Notes under the pieces: model-generated
Databases searched by the model: none
The model's input: the letters and a program-made list of their open reading frames with translations, nothing else
Told to the model about the DNA's origin: nothing
Part shown: piece by piece, positions 6,916-16,164 of the stretch
Layout of the letters: every line of letters begins with the position of its first letter
Position numbering within the stretch: the stretch's first letter is position 1
Program-made: the position numbers and the translations under genes
Source of the DNA: Streptomyces sp. Ag109_O5-10
GTDB lineage: Bacteria > Actinomycetota > Actinomycetes > Streptomycetales > Streptomycetaceae
Length of the DNA stretch: 64,000 bases
Reading direction: 5' to 3'
NCBI RefSeq assembly: GCF_900105755.1
Contig: NZ_FNTQ01000001.1
Span: 6,448,001-6,512,000 of the forward strand

Positions 6916-8565
6916 TCAGCGGACCGGCAGCACGGCGGTGTGCTCCTCGCGCACGGCCTTGAGGGAGCGGGGGTCGAGACCGAGGAGGCTCAGGATCGTC
7001 GGCGCGATCTGTTTGGTCTGCACGTCCGCCGAGTCGCGCACGCCGTCCGGGACGGAGGCGCCGGACACGACGAGGGGGACGTCGAGGTCGTCGGAGTGGC
7101 CGCCGCCGTGCTCGGCGATCTTCTTGGTGCCGCCGGTGTAGACGACGCCGTACTGCGCGACCCCGAAGAGGTCGGGGACCCGGGCGTCGCCGGCCTTGAC
7201 GTGGAAGTGGTCGGCCGCGGCCCGGCCTGCGTAGACCTTGCTGAGCCCGCTGCGGGTGTAGGCCTTGGGCACGGCGTTGATGTCGGTGCCGGTGCCGCTC
7301 TGCGCGAGCAGGTACTTCTCGGCGAAGGCGGTGGCGGCCGCGGAGCGGTCGGAGAGCCACAGCAGCATGGCGTCGTCGTCCACCGCGTGCGTCACCAGGT
7401 CGGCGGCGCCGGGGTGCAGCTTCTTCCAGGCGGCGTCGAGGCCGTCCAGCAGCGGGCCGTCGTCGACGCGGGTGAGCGCGGCGGGGTCGGTGGGCGACTG
7501 GCCGTGCTTGGCGGAGAGGATGACGGTGGTGCTGCCGGACAGGTGCCGCTTGCGGATCTCGGCGGTCAGGGCGCCGATCTCCGTGTTGACGAAGTCCAGG
7601 TTCTTCACCAGCAGCGGGCCCGGGACGTTCTTGGCGCTGTAGCCGCCGGTGAGACCGTCCGAGGCGGGCAGCTTCTGCGCGGTGGAGACGGACTGGAAGT
7701 TGAGGCCGAAGACCGCCGGGGTGCCGACCTTGTGAGACCGGCTGTGGTCGTAGCCGTCGATCTCGTTGAGGACGGCCCGCACCTTGTAGCCGTCGTACTG
7801 TTCGGTGGCCTTGTTGTCCTTGGTCCAGTCGTCGCCGGTGGCGTAGCCGAGGGCGTCGCTGTTGATCTCCGGGGTGAACAGGTCCTGTACGCCGGTGCCC
7901 GAGGGGCCGTTGAGGATCTCGTAGGCGGCGTGCTTGTCGGACCAGGCGGTGCGCAGACCTGCCTGGCGGGCCACCTCGAAGACCGTGTTCACCTTGAGGT
8001 ACGAGTGCGGGTAGACCGGCTTGCAGGTCTTCGGGTCGACGGGCAGCTTCGACGCGTCGATCAGGGTCTCCGGGTGGCCGGTCATCGACAGGATGCTGTC
8101 CGGCAGGCCCGTGAGGCCCTGACCGGCGTCGATGGAGGCCTGGTTCTTGTCCAGGTCCTCGGTGAGGTCCACCTCGGCCCCGGGCTTGACGCCCTTGCAG
8201 CCGGTGGTTCCGGCCGGGAGAAGCGCGGCGTTGTAGGTGTCGTCGTAGTAGACGCCGGTGGTGCCAGGGCTGCCGCCGGTCGCCTGGGCGACCATGCCGG
8301 GGAAGGAGTCGGACGGCGTGGTGGTCCTGGCGTGGGTGTACTCCACGCCGCCGCCGACCAGCCGGGCCAGTGCGGACTTCGGGTGTCCGGCGACGTACCA
8401 GGCCAGGTCCGACTGGTGCAGGCCGTCGACGGAGATCAGCAGGACATGCCTGGTGGCGGCCCGGTGGGGGGAGGCGGCGAACGCGGAGGGCTGGGCGGCG
8501 GTCACGCCGGCCAGGACTCCGGTGGCGGCTAGGACGGCCGCGGATCTGACGTGACGTCTGGACAT
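6916..8565 (-). CDS. Secreted alkaline-phosphatase-superfamily phosphodiesterase
   Basis: A 549-residue secreted protein with a signal peptide (basic start, hydrophobic core, AFA-A cleavage near residue 30). The catalytic core resembles type I phosphodiesterase/nucleotide pyrophosphatases: HVLLISVDGLHQSD supplies the first metal-binding Asp, TTTPSDSFPGM supplies the nucleophilic hydroxyl, and SAKHGQSP and HGGGHSDDLDVPLVVSG supply the late metal ligands. Two DD pairs in between also suit metal binding. It probably cleaves phosphodiester or phosphonate esters outside the cell. Single gene, no evident partner. Confidence 0.85.
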   Translation of the reverse strand: MSRRHVRSAAVLAATGVLAGVTAAQPSAFAASPHRAATRHVLLISVDGLHQSDLAWYVAGHPKSALARLVGGGVEYTHARTTTPSDSFPGMVAQATGGSPGTTGVYYDDTYNAALLPAGTTGCKGVKPGAEVDLTEDLDKNQASIDAGQGLTGLPDSILSMTGHPETLIDASKLPVDPKTCKPVYPHSYLKVNTVFEVARQAGLRTAWSDKHAAYEILNGPSGTGVQDLFTPEINSDALGYATGDDWTKDNKATEQYDGYKVRAVLNEIDGYDHSRSHKVGTPAVFGLNFQSVSTAQKLPASDGLTGGYSAKNVPGPLLVKNLDFVNTEIGALTAEIRKRHLSGSTTVILSAKHGQSPTDPAALTRVDDGPLLDGLDAAWKKLHPGAADLVTHAVDDDAMLLWLSDRSAAATAFAEKYLLAQSGTGTDINAVPKAYTRSGLSKVYAGRAAADHFHVKAGDARVPDLFGVAQYGVVYTGGTKKIAEHGGGHSDDLDVPLVVSGASVPDGVRDSADVQTKQIAPTILSLLGLDPRSLKAVREEHTAVLPVR

Positions 8566-8827
8566 CTGGTGTCTCCCGGGTGTTCGGGGCGTGCTGCGAG
8601 TGCCGGGCTCATCAGAGTCGCGCTTTGTGTACCGGAACCGGCGCAGCCGTGAACAGCCCCGGAATGGGCGGTCGGGGCTTCACCAAGCAGGTCTGGTTTT
8701 CCCCAAGAAGGAGGGCGTGCGCTACCTCGGGCGGGCCGGATGACCGGAGCCGACAGGTCGCGGGCCGGGTGCGGAGAGTCCAGGGCGCGGTGCCGCGCGG
8801 CTGCGCGCGGTCGACGTTCGTGCCGCT

Positions 8828-8877
8828 CCGGACCGCCGATCCGGCGGCCGTGGGTTCGAGTCCCGCCCGCGGCGGCA
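8828..8877 (+). other. tRNA-like 3' half (possible tRNA remnant)
   Basis: A five-pair anticodon-type stem (8828-8832 with 8840-8844) closes a 7-base loop reading CCGCCGA. It is followed by a 5-base variable region and a T arm (8850-8866) with loop ttcgagt and a ggttcgagtccc-like core. The loop would place GCC as anticodon, but position 33 is C instead of U. The 3' end reads gca, not cca, and no D arm or matching 5' acceptor strand of normal length is found. At best it is a decayed tRNA. The rest of 8566-8980 has no gene. Confidence 0.25.
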
Positions 8878-8980
8878 GGCGGGGACCTCGTCGGGAATCC
8901 CGTCTGCGGACGTCGTTCCACGTCTTGAGCCAGGTGCGGGGACCGTCGGAAGGGCTCGGAAGGCGCGTCCCGTACGGTCG

Positions 8981-9619
8981 TCAGAGCCGCCGCAGTCCGG
9001 CCAGCACCCTCTCCATCAGTGCCTGGGTCGGGACGTCGCCGGCGGCGGTGGCCGTCTCGTGGACGGTGATCATCCCGCGGTCCGCCAGGTCGCCGAGGAG
9101 GACCTTGGCCACTCCCAGCGGCACCGCCACGAGCGCCGCCACCTCGGCCACCGACCGCGGTTCCCGGCACAGGTCGAGCACCGCGCGGTCCCACTGCGCG
9201 GCAGCGCCCTGGACGCCCTCCGGACCGGCGGCGGTGACCAGGGTCTCGACCTCGAAGTGGTGGTGAGAGCTGGTCCGGCCGCCCGTCCACACGTAGGCGC
9301 GGACGAAGGCCGCCGCCTTTCCCGGCTCCGCGCTCTCCGGGTCCTCCGTGGCCTGCAGGTGGCCCGTCCGTGCGTCCGGCTCGTTCGGTGCGTCCGGTGC
9401 GTCCGGTGCGTCCGGCGCGTCCGTCTCGGCGGCAGGCGGCGGGGTGGCCTCGTCGTCGTCCCGCGCCGTCGCCTGCCGCCGCGTGTCACCGGTGCCGGAG
9501 GTCTTCCGCCTGCGTCGTCCGGTCCCGAAACTGAACGCGTTGAGCACGTCGGCGAAGGTCTGCTCGTCCTCCGCGTCCTGGTCTCTTCGAGGGCCGGGCG
9601 GTCCTTCACCGGTGCTCAT
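8981..9619 (-). CDS. Conservon DUF742 protein (CvnC-like)
   Basis: A 212-residue protein whose C-terminal half is the DUF742 winged-helix-like domain: VRAYVWTGGRTSSHHHFEVE, LDLCREPRSVAEVAALVAVP and LGVAKVLLGDLADRGMITVH. The N-terminal half is a charged linker with repeated DAP units (about residues 68-80). In conservons DUF742 proteins accompany a sensor kinase, a roadblock protein and a small GTPase. Here it is the last gene, 16 bp after cvnB; no GTPase follows before the phosphodiesterase at 8565. Confidence 0.88.
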   Translation of the reverse strand: MSTGEGPPGPRRDQDAEDEQTFADVLNAFSFGTGRRRRKTSGTGDTRRQATARDDDEATPPPAAETDAPDAPDAPDAPNEPDARTGHLQATEDPESAEPGKAAAFVRAYVWTGGRTSSHHHFEVETLVTAAGPEGVQGAAAQWDRAVLDLCREPRSVAEVAALVAVPLGVAKVLLGDLADRGMITVHETATAAGDVPTQALMERVLAGLRRL

Positions 9620-9635
9620 GGTCTCCTCGTCCGGG

Positions 9636-10070
9636 CTAGCGGGCCGCGGCCTGCTGGAACTGCTGCAACTCGGTGCGCAGTTCCGGGGTCAGCAGCTCGC
9701 CGACCTGGTCGACGAGCACGGTCATCTCGTAGGCGATCTGACCGATCTCGCAGTCCGGAGCGGCCAGGGCGACCAGACAGGACCCGTCCCGGACGGTCAT
9801 CAGCAGCATGTTGCCGTGCTCCATCTGGACCACGGTGCGCAGCGCCTTCCCCGTGTCCAGGCAGTCGGCGGCGCCCTGGATGAGGCTGACGGCACCCGCC
9901 GCGACGGTGGAGAGCTGCTCGGCACGGTCGCCCGGCAGCTGGTCCGACGCGGTGAGCAGCAGTCCGTCGGCCGAGATCACCACGGCGTGCGCCACATGGG
10001 GAACGCGTTGCGTGAAGTTGGTGACCAGCCATCCGAACTGGCTCACCTCCGGGGACTGGGGTGAGGTCAT
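9636..10070 (-). CDS. Roadblock/LC7 protein (CvnB-like)
   Basis: A 144-residue roadblock/longin-fold protein: FGWLVTNFTQRVPHVAHAVV, ISADGLLLTASDQLP and GNMLLMTVRDGSCLVALA are the family's core strands and helix. These proteins serve as regulators of the partner GTPase in conservons. ATG 10070 overlaps the kinase stop by four bases (ATGA, 10067-10070), so translation is probably coupled to the kinase. Confidence 0.9.
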   Translation of the reverse strand: MTSPQSPEVSQFGWLVTNFTQRVPHVAHAVVISADGLLLTASDQLPGDRAEQLSTVAAGAVSLIQGAADCLDTGKALRTVVQMEHGNMLLMTVRDGSCLVALAAPDCEIGQIAYEMTVLVDQVGELLTPELRTELQQFQQAAAR

Positions 10071-12583
10071 GGCTTTTTCCTGCCCGTTTCCGATGAGTTG
10101 TGCGTCTGGTCCGGCTGCGTCCGACGGATGCCCGACTGGTAGCTGCTGAGGAAGCTCTGGGCGCGGCCGGCCTTCGTGCCCGCGGTGCCCGCCGTGCCCG
10201 CGGCCGTCCCGTCCCCGGCGGCGGACCGCTCGGGGCCGGCCGGCGCGGACCGGGTGCGCGGAACCCTTCTGGGCAACCCGGCCTGCGTGACGCCGGCCGC
10301 CGGCCGCTCGGGCTCCTGCGCGTCGCGCCCGGCCGCCGGTGGCGCGGGTGCGGGTTCCGTCGTCGTGGTCACGGCGAACCACGACGGGGTCGCGGCCGGT
10401 TCTCGGGGCGCGCCGTCGTCGTCCGCCGGGGCGGGCCCTGTCGCGGCCGGGGCGGGCGCTGTCGTCGTCGCGGCGGCGGCGGACGGCCGTCGCGGCGGGT
10501 GTGACGCCGTGTCACCGGGTTCCCTGCGGCCGCCACGCCTCCGGATCGGCAGCGCGCCGGCGGGGGGTTCGGACGTGGTGTCCGGCTGGTCCGGGCGGGT
10601 CGTCGGCGCCTGCGCCGTGACCAGCTTCGCCGGTACCCGTACCCGTGCCCGCAGTCCCTTGACGCCCGGCTGCGCACTCAGGCTGACGGTGATGCCGTGC
10701 CGGGCGGCCAGGCGGCCGACCACGAGCAGGCCGAGTTGCCGGGACGCGGGCGTGTCCGCGGCGGTGCCCGTCGCCACGCGCCGGTTGGACCTGGCGAGCT
10801 CGCCGGCGCTCATCCCGATTCCCTCGTCCTGGATCTCGATCAGCAGCGAGCCGTCGTGCTCGCGGGCGCCGCCGACGACCACCTGGGTGTGCGGCGGGGA
10901 GAACGTGGTGGCGTTGTCGAGCAGTTCGGCTACCAGCCGCCCCAGGTCACCGGCCGCGTACCCGATCACGTCGGCCGGCGGGCCGGGCCGGACGAGCACG
11001 CGCCGGTAGTGCTCGATCTCGGAGACCGCGCCCCTCAGCACGGTGTCCACCGCCGCACTCCGGGAGGAGCGCACCAGGGTGCCGCCGCACAGGATCATCA
11101 TGTTCTCGTTGTTGCGCCGCATCCGCGTCGCGAGGTGGTCGAGCGTGAAAAGGCTGGCCAGTTGCTCCGGGTCCTCCTCGTGCCGTTCGAGCTGCTCCAT
11201 CAGCCGCAGCAGCCGGTCCACCAGGCTCTGGCTGCGCCGGGAGAGGTTGACCAGGGTGTCCCTGAGGTCACCGCGCAGCGCGGCCTGCTCCGCCGCCAGC
11301 CGCACCGCCTCGGCGTGCACCGTGTCGAAGGCTCTGGCGAGCTGGCCGAACTCCTCCGTGGTGTGCACCGGCACGGCGTCGACGACGGTGTCGGCCTTCC
11401 GCCCCTCCCGCATGTTCTCGACCGCGGCGGGCAGCCGGTGCTCCGCCACGTCGAGTGCGGTCGAGCGCAGGACGGTCAGCGACCGCAGCAGGTGCCGGCC
11501 GATCCCGAGACCTATGGCAAGTGCGAGCAGCAGCACCGCGAAGAGGATGACGGACGCCAGACCCGCCTGGTCGCTCGTTTGGTCCTGCATCCCGGCCGAC
11601 GTGGTCCGCATGGTGCGCAGGAAGCCGTCCGCCGCCTTGTCGACGAGAGCGCCGGTGGTCTCCGAGTCGCGGTTCCAGCGGTCGACCGGGACGCGCAGCG
11701 ACGTGGTGGCGTTCTCCTGCGCCGCCGGCTCCGATAGCGCGGCCAGCGCGTCGCTCACCACGTGCGCGCGCCTGCTGACGGCCGGTCCGGTGACCGTCCG
11801 CCGGTAGCCGCTGAGCTCCGCGGGGGTGGCCACGGCCCGGAAGGCGGCGAGGCTGTCCCGCAGGCGCAGATCGGCCTCCTGCAGCGCCTTGAGGAGCGCC
11901 GGGGCCGCAGGACGGCTCCGGCCGGCGGCCAGCAGCAGGATCGCGTGTTCCAGGTGGATCTGCTCCTCGGCCTCCTCCAGGCCGTACAACGCGGTTGCCG
12001 ATCTGGTGAGTTCGGGGCTGATGAACCCGCTGCCGAGTGCCCGGTCCAGATCGAGCAGTCCCGTGATGATCGTGCCGTAGTCGCCGAGCGCGGTCCAGGG
12101 ACCGATGCCGTCCGACGCCACCTGCGCGCGCAGGGCGGGCAGGCGGGCCAGCAGGCCGACGGCGTCCCCGTAACGATTCGCCGCGACGCCCGTGAGGGAG
12201 ACGCTCCGCCGCTCCGTGCGGGCGACGGCGGTCCGGGCGCTGTCGACGCTCCGCGTCTGCTGCCGCAGGCCGGCGGGATCGTCGACGGCGCCGGCGGTGT
12301 CGGCGCTCAGCAGTTCGACGGACATCGTGCGTTCCATCTGCAGGGCCTGCAGCAGCGTCCGCAGCTGACCGCGCATCCTGACCAGGCGTTGCAGGTCCGC
12401 GTAGGAGTTGGCGCGGGTGACGTCGTCATGGATCTGCACGACCCCCAGGCCGACGGCGAGCAGGGCGGGTACGAGCAGCACCGCCGTCAGTTTCACGAGA
12501 AGCCGCCAGTTCCGCCACTGCACGAGCGAAGCCCACAGTGACGGTCGTACTGGAGGCGTGGTCGTATGCCCGGCCGCGGTCAC
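10067..12583 (-). CDS. NIT-domain sensor histidine kinase (CvnA-like)
   Basis: An 838-residue membrane kinase. A first membrane helix lies near residues 30-50, then an extracytoplasmic helical region of the nitrate/nitrite-sensing (NIT) type to about 310, a second membrane helix near 340-362, a HAMP linker, a helix containing FTLDHLATRMRRNNEN near residue 487, and an ATPase domain with ELLDNATTFSPP (N box, about 556) and DEGIGMS (G1). The last 170 residues are a proline/alanine-rich disordered tail. GTG 12583 is the start. It heads the conservon operon with cvnB and cvnC. Confidence 0.88.
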   Translation of the reverse strand: MTAAGHTTTPPVRPSLWASLVQWRNWRLLVKLTAVLLVPALLAVGLGVVQIHDDVTRANSYADLQRLVRMRGQLRTLLQALQMERTMSVELLSADTAGAVDDPAGLRQQTRSVDSARTAVARTERRSVSLTGVAANRYGDAVGLLARLPALRAQVASDGIGPWTALGDYGTIITGLLDLDRALGSGFISPELTRSATALYGLEEAEEQIHLEHAILLLAAGRSRPAAPALLKALQEADLRLRDSLAAFRAVATPAELSGYRRTVTGPAVSRRAHVVSDALAALSEPAAQENATTSLRVPVDRWNRDSETTGALVDKAADGFLRTMRTTSAGMQDQTSDQAGLASVILFAVLLLALAIGLGIGRHLLRSLTVLRSTALDVAEHRLPAAVENMREGRKADTVVDAVPVHTTEEFGQLARAFDTVHAEAVRLAAEQAALRGDLRDTLVNLSRRSQSLVDRLLRLMEQLERHEEDPEQLASLFTLDHLATRMRRNNENMMILCGGTLVRSSRSAAVDTVLRGAVSEIEHYRRVLVRPGPPADVIGYAAGDLGRLVAELLDNATTFSPPHTQVVVGGAREHDGSLLIEIQDEGIGMSAGELARSNRRVATGTAADTPASRQLGLLVVGRLAARHGITVSLSAQPGVKGLRARVRVPAKLVTAQAPTTRPDQPDTTSEPPAGALPIRRRGGRREPGDTASHPPRRPSAAAATTTAPAPAATGPAPADDDGAPREPAATPSWFAVTTTTEPAPAPPAAGRDAQEPERPAAGVTQAGLPRRVPRTRSAPAGPERSAAGDGTAAGTAGTAGTKAGRAQSFLSSYQSGIRRTQPDQTHNSSETGRKKP

Positions 12584-12928
12584 GATATGAACTCCGTGCT
12601 CGAAACAGCTTGCTTGCAGGGACGCGGTGGAACCGAGGTGAGCTTAGGGCAGCGGAGCAAACGGCAACAATGCCGTGCCCCGGCCGCGCCGCCGGCGCAT
12701 CAAACCGTTACTCACACGTTCTCCGGATTTCGTGGGCCGGTCGGTGACGCCGTGCGGTTGCGGGGCGCTTCGGCAACTCCTGGGCAAAAAGAAGATCAAA
12801 CGGCCTTCGGCTCGCGACTTCCCGGCGCAGGGAACTTCTCGTGGCGTCGAATGGGTGAACGATTCTCGGGGGTGCGCCGGGACACCCGTGTGGGTATCGC
12901 TGCTCAACGCCGGGCCGTTGGGTGTTGG

Positions 12929-12956
12929 TTGACGGTACGCGGTATCTCACTACACT
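12929..12956 (+). promoter_or_regulatory. Putative vegetative promoter of the DUF485/symporter operon
   Basis: ttgacg (12929-12934) and tacact (12951-12956) are separated by 16 bp, close to the consensus for the main actinomycete sigma factor, about 95 bp before the GTG at 13051. The rest of the 12584-13050 gap shows nothing else and probably also holds the conservon promoter on the other strand. Confidence 0.5.
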
Positions 12957-13050
12957 CTCCACCGCCCGGGGGCCACGGTCCGCTGCTTCCCTCGCTCGTC
13001 GCAGGAGAGCGTCCGTGTGCCCTCCTGCCCGCATCCCAGGAACGAGGAAC

Positions 13051-13443
13051 GTGACCAGACCGGTAGGGGCGCCCGCCGCCGAAGTGTCCGAGCGGCCTGC
13101 CGGGCGGGAGTTCACCGGGCTCCGTCAGGAGGGCGAGCCCGATTACTCCGCGATTCAGCAGAGCGAGGAGTTCGCCCGGCTGCGCAGACGGATTCGGTTG
13201 TTCGTCTTCCCGATGAGTGCGCTCTTCTTCTGCTGGTACCTGACGTTCGCTCTGCTGTCGGCATATGCCCACGGGTTCATGAGTCACAAAGTGACGGGCG
13301 AAATCAACATGGGCACCGTTCTCGGCCTGATGCAGTTCGCGTCCACCGTCGCGATCGTCCTGACGTACCGGCATTTCGCCGCGAAGAAGCTCGATCCGCA
13401 GGTCGACAGGATCCAGGAGCTGGCAGGGGGCGACAAGGAATGA
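13051..13443 (+). CDS. DUF485-family membrane protein
   Basis: A 130-residue protein with a hydrophilic N-terminus, then two membrane helices (LFVFPMSALFFCWYLTFALL near 52-71 and MGTVLGLMQFASTVAIVLTY near 87-106). The layout and the YLTFALLSAYA stretch match DUF485 proteins, which are usually encoded just before acetate/pyruvate-type SSS symporters (as YjcH is before ActP). GTG 13051 is preceded by gagga. It overlaps the symporter by four bases (ATGA). Confidence 0.88.
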   Translation: MTRPVGAPAAEVSERPAGREFTGLRQEGEPDYSAIQQSEEFARLRRRIRLFVFPMSALFFCWYLTFALLSAYAHGFMSHKVTGEINMGTVLGLMQFASTVAIVLTYRHFAAKKLDPQVDRIQELAGGDKE

Positions 13444-15035
13444 CACAGCAGATCGCCGCCGGCCCGACCGGCAGCCCCGCACTCAATCTGAGCGTCTTCC
13501 TGGTATTCGTCGCCATCACTCTGTTCATCGTCTACAGGGTCACCAACAGAAACCAGACGGCATCCGACTACTACGCGGCGGGCAGCGCCTTCACCGGTGC
13601 GCAGAACGGCATCGCGATGTCCGGGGACTTCCTCTCCGCCGCCTCCTTCCTGGGAATCTCCGGGGCGATCGCCGTCCATGGTTACGACGGGTTCCTCTAC
13701 TCCGTCGGATGGCTCGTCGCCTGGCTGGTCGCCCTGCTGCTCATCGGGGAACGACTGCGCAACACCGGGCGGTTCACCATGGGCGACGTGATGGCCTTCC
13801 GTATGAGGCAGCGTCCGGTGCGGGCCGCGGCGGCCAACGCGACCCTGGTGATCACGTTCTTCTACATGCTCGCCCAGATGGCCGGTGCCGGCGGGCTGGT
13901 CGCCCTGCTGCTGGACGTGCACACCAGGGGCGGACAGGCACTCCTGATCAGCGGCGTGGGCGTCGTCATGCTCCTCTACGTGCTGGTGGGCGGGATGAAG
14001 GGCACGACCTGGGTGCAGATCATCAAGGCCGGCCTGCTCCTGGTCTGTGTGACCTTCATCAGCGTCTTCATCATCGGCAAGTTCGGATTCAGCTTCTCGG
14101 CGCTCCTGGAACAGGCAACCCACAACAGCCCGTTGGGCGAACGGCTGCTGGAGCCGGGCAGTCTGTACGGCCACAACGCGACGAGCCGGCTCGACTTCGT
14201 CTCGCTGGCCCTGTCGCTGGTGCTGGGCATCTCCAGCCTGCCGCACGTGCTGATGCGCTTCTACACCGTGCCCGACGCCAAGGAGGCACGCAGGTCGGTG
14301 GTGTGGTGCTCCTGGTCGATGTTCACGTTCTACCTGGGCATCCTGGTGGTCGGTTACGGCGCCACCGCCCTGGTCGGTTCCGACGCGATCGTGCACGCCC
14401 CGGGCGGGGAGAACTCCGCGGCGCCCCTGCTCGCCTTCCATATCGGCGGGGTCGTGCTCCTGGGCGTCGTCTCGGCGGTGGCCTTCGCGACGATCCTGGC
14501 GGTGGTGGCCGGTCTGACCCTGGCCGCCTCGGCCTCGTTCGCCCACGACGTCTACGCCAACGTGATACGGCGCGGTAGCGCAGATCCCCGGTCCGAGATC
14601 CGGGTGGCCCGCCTGACGGCGGTCGTGGTCGGTCTGCTGGCCATCGTCGGCGGCATCGTGGCCGACGGCCAGAACGTCGCCTTCCTCGTGTCGCTGGCCC
14701 TGGCGCTCGCCGCGTCCGCCAATCTGCCGACGATGCTCTACACGCTGTACTGGAAACGCTTCAACACCTCGGGGACGCTGTGGAGCATCTACGGCGGGCT
14801 GGTGTCCTGCCTGGTGCTCATCGTCCTCTCGCCGGCCGTCTCCGGTACGCCCACGTCGATCGTCAAGAGCGTCGACTTCCACTGCTTCCCGCTTATGAAT
14901 CCCGGCGTCGTGTCGATTCCGCTCTCCTTCGTGTGCGGATATCTCGGCACCGTGTTGAGCAGACGTCCCGCGGATCCGGACAAGCAGGCGGAGATGGAAG
15001 TCCGGGCGCTGACCGGGATCGGCGCCCGGCGGTAG
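13440..15035 (+). CDS. Sodium:solute symporter of the acetate/monocarboxylate type (SSS family)
   Basis: A 531-residue polytopic protein with about 13 hydrophobic segments. YYAAGSAFTGAQNGIAMSGD followed by FLSAASFLG is the conserved SSS entrance motif, and LSLVLGISSLPHVLMRFYTV is the ActP-like signature. These carriers take up acetate, propionate, pyruvate or related acids with sodium. The first codon overlaps the stop of the DUF485 gene, so the two are made together. The exact substrate is not decided by sequence. Confidence 0.88.
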   Translation: MTQQIAAGPTGSPALNLSVFLVFVAITLFIVYRVTNRNQTASDYYAAGSAFTGAQNGIAMSGDFLSAASFLGISGAIAVHGYDGFLYSVGWLVAWLVALLLIGERLRNTGRFTMGDVMAFRMRQRPVRAAAANATLVITFFYMLAQMAGAGGLVALLLDVHTRGGQALLISGVGVVMLLYVLVGGMKGTTWVQIIKAGLLLVCVTFISVFIIGKFGFSFSALLEQATHNSPLGERLLEPGSLYGHNATSRLDFVSLALSLVLGISSLPHVLMRFYTVPDAKEARRSVVWCSWSMFTFYLGILVVGYGATALVGSDAIVHAPGGENSAAPLLAFHIGGVVLLGVVSAVAFATILAVVAGLTLAASASFAHDVYANVIRRGSADPRSEIRVARLTAVVVGLLAIVGGIVADGQNVAFLVSLALALAASANLPTMLYTLYWKRFNTSGTLWSIYGGLVSCLVLIVLSPAVSGTPTSIVKSVDFHCFPLMNPGVVSIPLSFVCGYLGTVLSRRPADPDKQAEMEVRALTGIGARR

Positions 15036-15122
15036 CCGACCGCGGCGGGACCGGCGCGTGCTGTGCCTGCCGGAGGTCCGCCGCGCTGTCCTCGGGCCGC
15101 CCGTCCGTGGGCGGCCGGCGCG

Positions 15123-15638
15123 TCACACCACCTTGCCGGGTGCCCCTGCCCTTCCCTTGTGCCCGCGGTGGCCGTTGTGGCCCTCGTGGCCGTCCCTCCC
15201 GTCGATTCCGTCTCTCCCGGGGCGGCCTGGCCTGCCGTTCTTGCCCGGCGGTCCGGAGGGGCCGCGCGGGCCGGGGGGACCGGAGGGGCCCGGCGGGCCC
15301 GAGGGGCCGGGGCCGGCGTAGTAGCTCTGGAGGTCGACGTTCTGCGTCCACATGTCGTCGATCTGCATCTGATGGACGACGAGTGCGGCCGACTGCGCGA
15401 CGAGCGCGGTGCCCAGAGCGGCGCCCAGCACCAGAGGGCGCCACGGTCTGCGCAGCAGTTCCCTTACGTTTCTCACAAGGTCTCTCACGCTGTGTGACGA
15501 GCGAAAAGTGCGGATGGCAAGGAGCCGGAGACGGCGGTCCTTCTCGTGGGACGACGCGGGCGGCGTCCGGCTCTGCGCCGGGGCGCTGTGGAGGACTGGG
15601 CCCGGGACCCCGTCCTCGGGGGTCCGACTCGCGTTCAC
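15123..15638 (-). CDS. Membrane-anchored collagen-like protein (second of a tandem pair)
   Basis: The protein has a cytoplasmic basic segment (RNVRELLRRPWRP), one membrane helix (LVLGAALGTALVAQSAALVV), a short spacer, and a C-terminal run of Gly-X-Y triplets (GPSGPPGPSGPPGPRGPSG, then charged GRDGIDGRDGHEGHNG) long enough for a short triple helix. GTG 15638 overlaps the frame-corrected stop of the upstream paralogue by four bases (GTGA). A GTG at 15488 is the alternative, matching the paralogue's start. It would be a type II membrane protein projecting a collagen rod. Confidence 0.75.
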   Translation of the reverse strand: MNASRTPEDGVPGPVLHSAPAQSRTPPASSHEKDRRLRLLAIRTFRSSHSVRDLVRNVRELLRRPWRPLVLGAALGTALVAQSAALVVHQMQIDDMWTQNVDLQSYYAGPGPSGPPGPSGPPGPRGPSGPPGKNGRPGRPGRDGIDGRDGHEGHNGHRGHKGRAGAPGKVV

Positions 15639-16001
15639 CGGGTCTCGGTCGGCCGTGGAGTGGCTACGGCGTTCTGCCCGTCCCTGCCGTCCTTGCCGTC
15701 CTTGCCGTCCTTCCCCTGCCTCCCGTCAAGTCCGTTCGTGCCGTTCTGCCCGTCCTTTGCCGTCCCTGCCGGGCGGACCGACGGGGCCGGACGGACCTTC
15801 GGGGCCGGGCGGGCCCGACGGACCGACCTCGACCTGGTGTCCCTGCAGATCCATGTGCTGCGCCCGGAGAGAGTCGATCTCCGAGTCCTGGACGATGAGA
15901 GCGGCCGACTGTACGACGAGCGCGGTGATCAGCGCCGCGCGGAGAACAAAGGGGCGCTGCGATCGCAGCATTTCGTTTACGCTTCTCACTTCGTTCCTCA
16001 C
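15635..16001 (-). pseudogene. Collagen-like membrane protein, +1 frameshift (first of pair)
   Basis: Starting at GTG 16001 the frame reads MRNEVRSVNEMLRSQRP, a membrane helix (FVLRAALITALVVQSAALIV), a spacer, and GPSGPPGPEGPSGPVGPPGR. It then leaves the collagen frame near 15755 and stops at 15726. Dropping one base in the aaagga run restores GKDGQNGTNGLDGRQ followed by GKDGKDGKDGRDG and a TGA at 15635 that overlaps the next start. The homology to the neighbour through helix and triplets shows tandem duplication. The extra base could be mutation, slippage site or sequencing error. Confidence 0.65.
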
Positions 16002-16164
16002 GCTGTGTGACGGCGAAAGTGTAGAGGCAGAGATGTCGAGGAAAGCGGAACTTCGCGTGTGGTGTCTTTGCCGACGACATGGACGGACGAACGTCAGGGC
16101 CGTCTCGGCGCCTTCCAGCCGGCAGCTGTCGCGCGGTGCTTGGTATGACGGTTAAAAGAGACCG

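Noticed and set aside
6595..8532. Plus-strand 645-codon open frame opposite the phosphodiesterase
   Set aside because: It is the antisense shadow of a clear secreted enzyme; the translation is Val/Gly/Arg-rich with no domain and no ribosome site.
8792..8877. Complete tRNA-Gly(GCC)
   Set aside because: Only the anticodon-like and T arms fit; U33, a normal D arm, a matching acceptor strand and CCA are missing.
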